From: Bizionia sp.
GTDB lineage: Bacteria; Bacteroidota; Bacteroidia; Flavobacteriales; Flavobacteriaceae
Direction of reading: 5' to 3'
DNA: 22,659 bases
Assembly: GCA_018067115.1 (NCBI GenBank)
Contig: JAGPVI010000382.1
Span: forward strand, 1-22,659
The position numbers and the translations under genes are program-made. Below the pieces are notes generated by a model. The model saw only the letters and a program-made list of their open reading frames with translations, was not told the DNA's origin and made no database searches. Below, one piece after another: positions 21,889-22,659 of this stretch. Position 1 is the stretch's first letter, and each line of letters opens with the position of its first letter.

Positions 21889-22628
21889 AATTTTAAGTAC
21901 CTATTCGCAACCGTGTAGGGGATTGTAAATTCTAAGGGGTCGTTAGAGGGGCTGTTTAAACGATCGTAAAATATAATTACACCGTCTTCACTAAATCCTA
22001 GATTTTCTGGGAAGGAGAATGACTCGTTATATGGCTCTAAATCGGTGGCCTTGTAACCGGTTTCTAATTCTTTGTCGTAATATTTTTTAACTACGGTTGT
22101 AAACGCTTCAATATCATTAATTAAATCTTCTGTTTTTAACTCTTTTCCAGTCGCAGCATCGAAGTTGAAGAATTTCATATTGAAAATACCTTGCGCCCCA
22201 CCAGTATTAATACTCGAGTTCATGACAATACAAATAATAGACTCGTTTTGGTAGATGATTTCGCCATCTATTAATGCTTCCCATGACGGTAAATCTGTTA
22301 AAAGTGTTTTTCCTATTTCAGTTTTAAAACGACTGTAAGATGTGTTAAATGCCGTTATGTTTTCTTCGATAGTTGGTTGTATTGTGCCAGCAGAATCTAC
22401 GGCTAATGCTGTATTGGTGTAGTTTTCTAATGTGGCGTTAATTGCTTTCGCTGCTTCCGTATCACCTTTAGCCTTTGGTATGTTAACTTCAACTACTGTT
22501 TCATTATTTGTTATAATAGCGGTTGAAGCAAACGAAAGTGTTGTTTCTTCTTTACAGCTGTAAACACTAATTGATAAAGCAAGGATTAAAATGTATTTTA
22601 ATGGCTTTATTGCGAAACTGTTAAACAT
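21885..22628 (-). CDS. DUF4163/DUF3298-domain lipoprotein (RsiV/PdaC-like)
   Basis: This 247-aa exported protein has a signal peptide and a lipobox-like VYSC with Cys25. The mature domain has a DUF4163 part (about 35-125: VVEVNIPKAKGDTEAAKAINATLENY) and a DUF3298 part (about 130-245: GEIIYQNESIICIVMNSSINTGGAQG, FFNFDAATGKELKTEDLI). It ends with the characteristic GFSEDGVIIFYDRLNS ... PYTVANRYLKF. Relatives include the RsiV anti-sigma ectodomain and deacetylase-linked domains; this one has no second domain, so its role is unknown. It is probably anchored at the outer membrane. Confidence 0.88.
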   Translation of the reverse strand: MFNSFAIKPLKYILILALSISVYSCKEETTLSFASTAIITNNETVVEVNIPKAKGDTEAAKAINATLENYTNTALAVDSAGTIQPTIEENITAFNTSYSRFKTEIGKTLLTDLPSWEALIDGEIIYQNESIICIVMNSSINTGGAQGIFNMKFFNFDAATGKELKTEDLINDIEAFTTVVKKYYDKELETGYKATDLEPYNESFSFPENLGFSEDGVIIFYDRLNSPSNDPLEFTIPYTVANRYLKF

Positions 22629-22659
22629 AGTTTAAAGATATTAATTGAATTTGAATAGA

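Overview
The window looks like a chromosomal piece of a Flavobacteriaceae (Bacteroidota) genome, probably a marine or free-living one. The DNA is AT-rich. Most clear promoters carry the Bacteroidota -7 box TAnnTTTG, often very close to the start codon. Many proteins are family-level flavobacterial types: a DUF6686-like protein, a GbsR regulator and short lipoproteins with SSC/SC lipoboxes. No transposase, integrase, phage gene, CRISPR array, rRNA or tRNA was seen. Most of the window is core genome.

Layout. 1-1162: the tail of a flavin/NADPH reductase-like protein, a small DUF6686-like protein with a CxxC/His cluster, and cvpA on the opposite strand. 1334-2862: an uncharacterised acidic protein behind a perfect 16-bp palindrome, a dispersed intergenic repeat, and pheS with a strong terminator. 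3004-9810: a compact five-gene efflux operon in the order GbsR/MarR-type regulator, periplasmic adaptor lipoprotein, RND pump, outer-membrane factor and TetR-type regulator. 9828-12691: an uncharacterised 131-aa protein, a 51-aa two-helix membrane protein, a second inverted copy of the dispersed repeat, gpsA on the minus strand, and a divergent lipoprotein. 12865-13648: a BON-LysM protein (Kbp/YgaU type) convergent with a small membrane protein.

13863-17341 (minus strand) is the most distinctive stretch. A LysR regulator, a YeiH-family putative sulfate/sulfite exporter, an uncharacterised exported protein with three cysteines, and a DoxD-DoxA fusion (thiosulfate:quinone oxidoreductase type) are co-oriented. 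Together they suggest an inorganic-sulfur handling unit: sensing and export of a sulfur oxyanion plus membrane oxidation of thiosulfate. A repeated ATAAC/GTTAT motif around the LysR and YeiH genes is a candidate operator.

17441-19512 is the housekeeping run yicC-gmk-nadD (minus). 19629-22628 holds a hotdog thioesterase, an EamA exporter overlapping an ArsC/Spx-like thioredoxin-fold protein, a DinB-like protein and a DUF4163/DUF3298-type lipoprotein.

I did not find a clear new multi-gene system. The best leads are the sulfur locus with its unnamed exported component, the dispersed 80-bp repeat, and the hairpin that may hide the ribosome binding site of the 118-aa protein.
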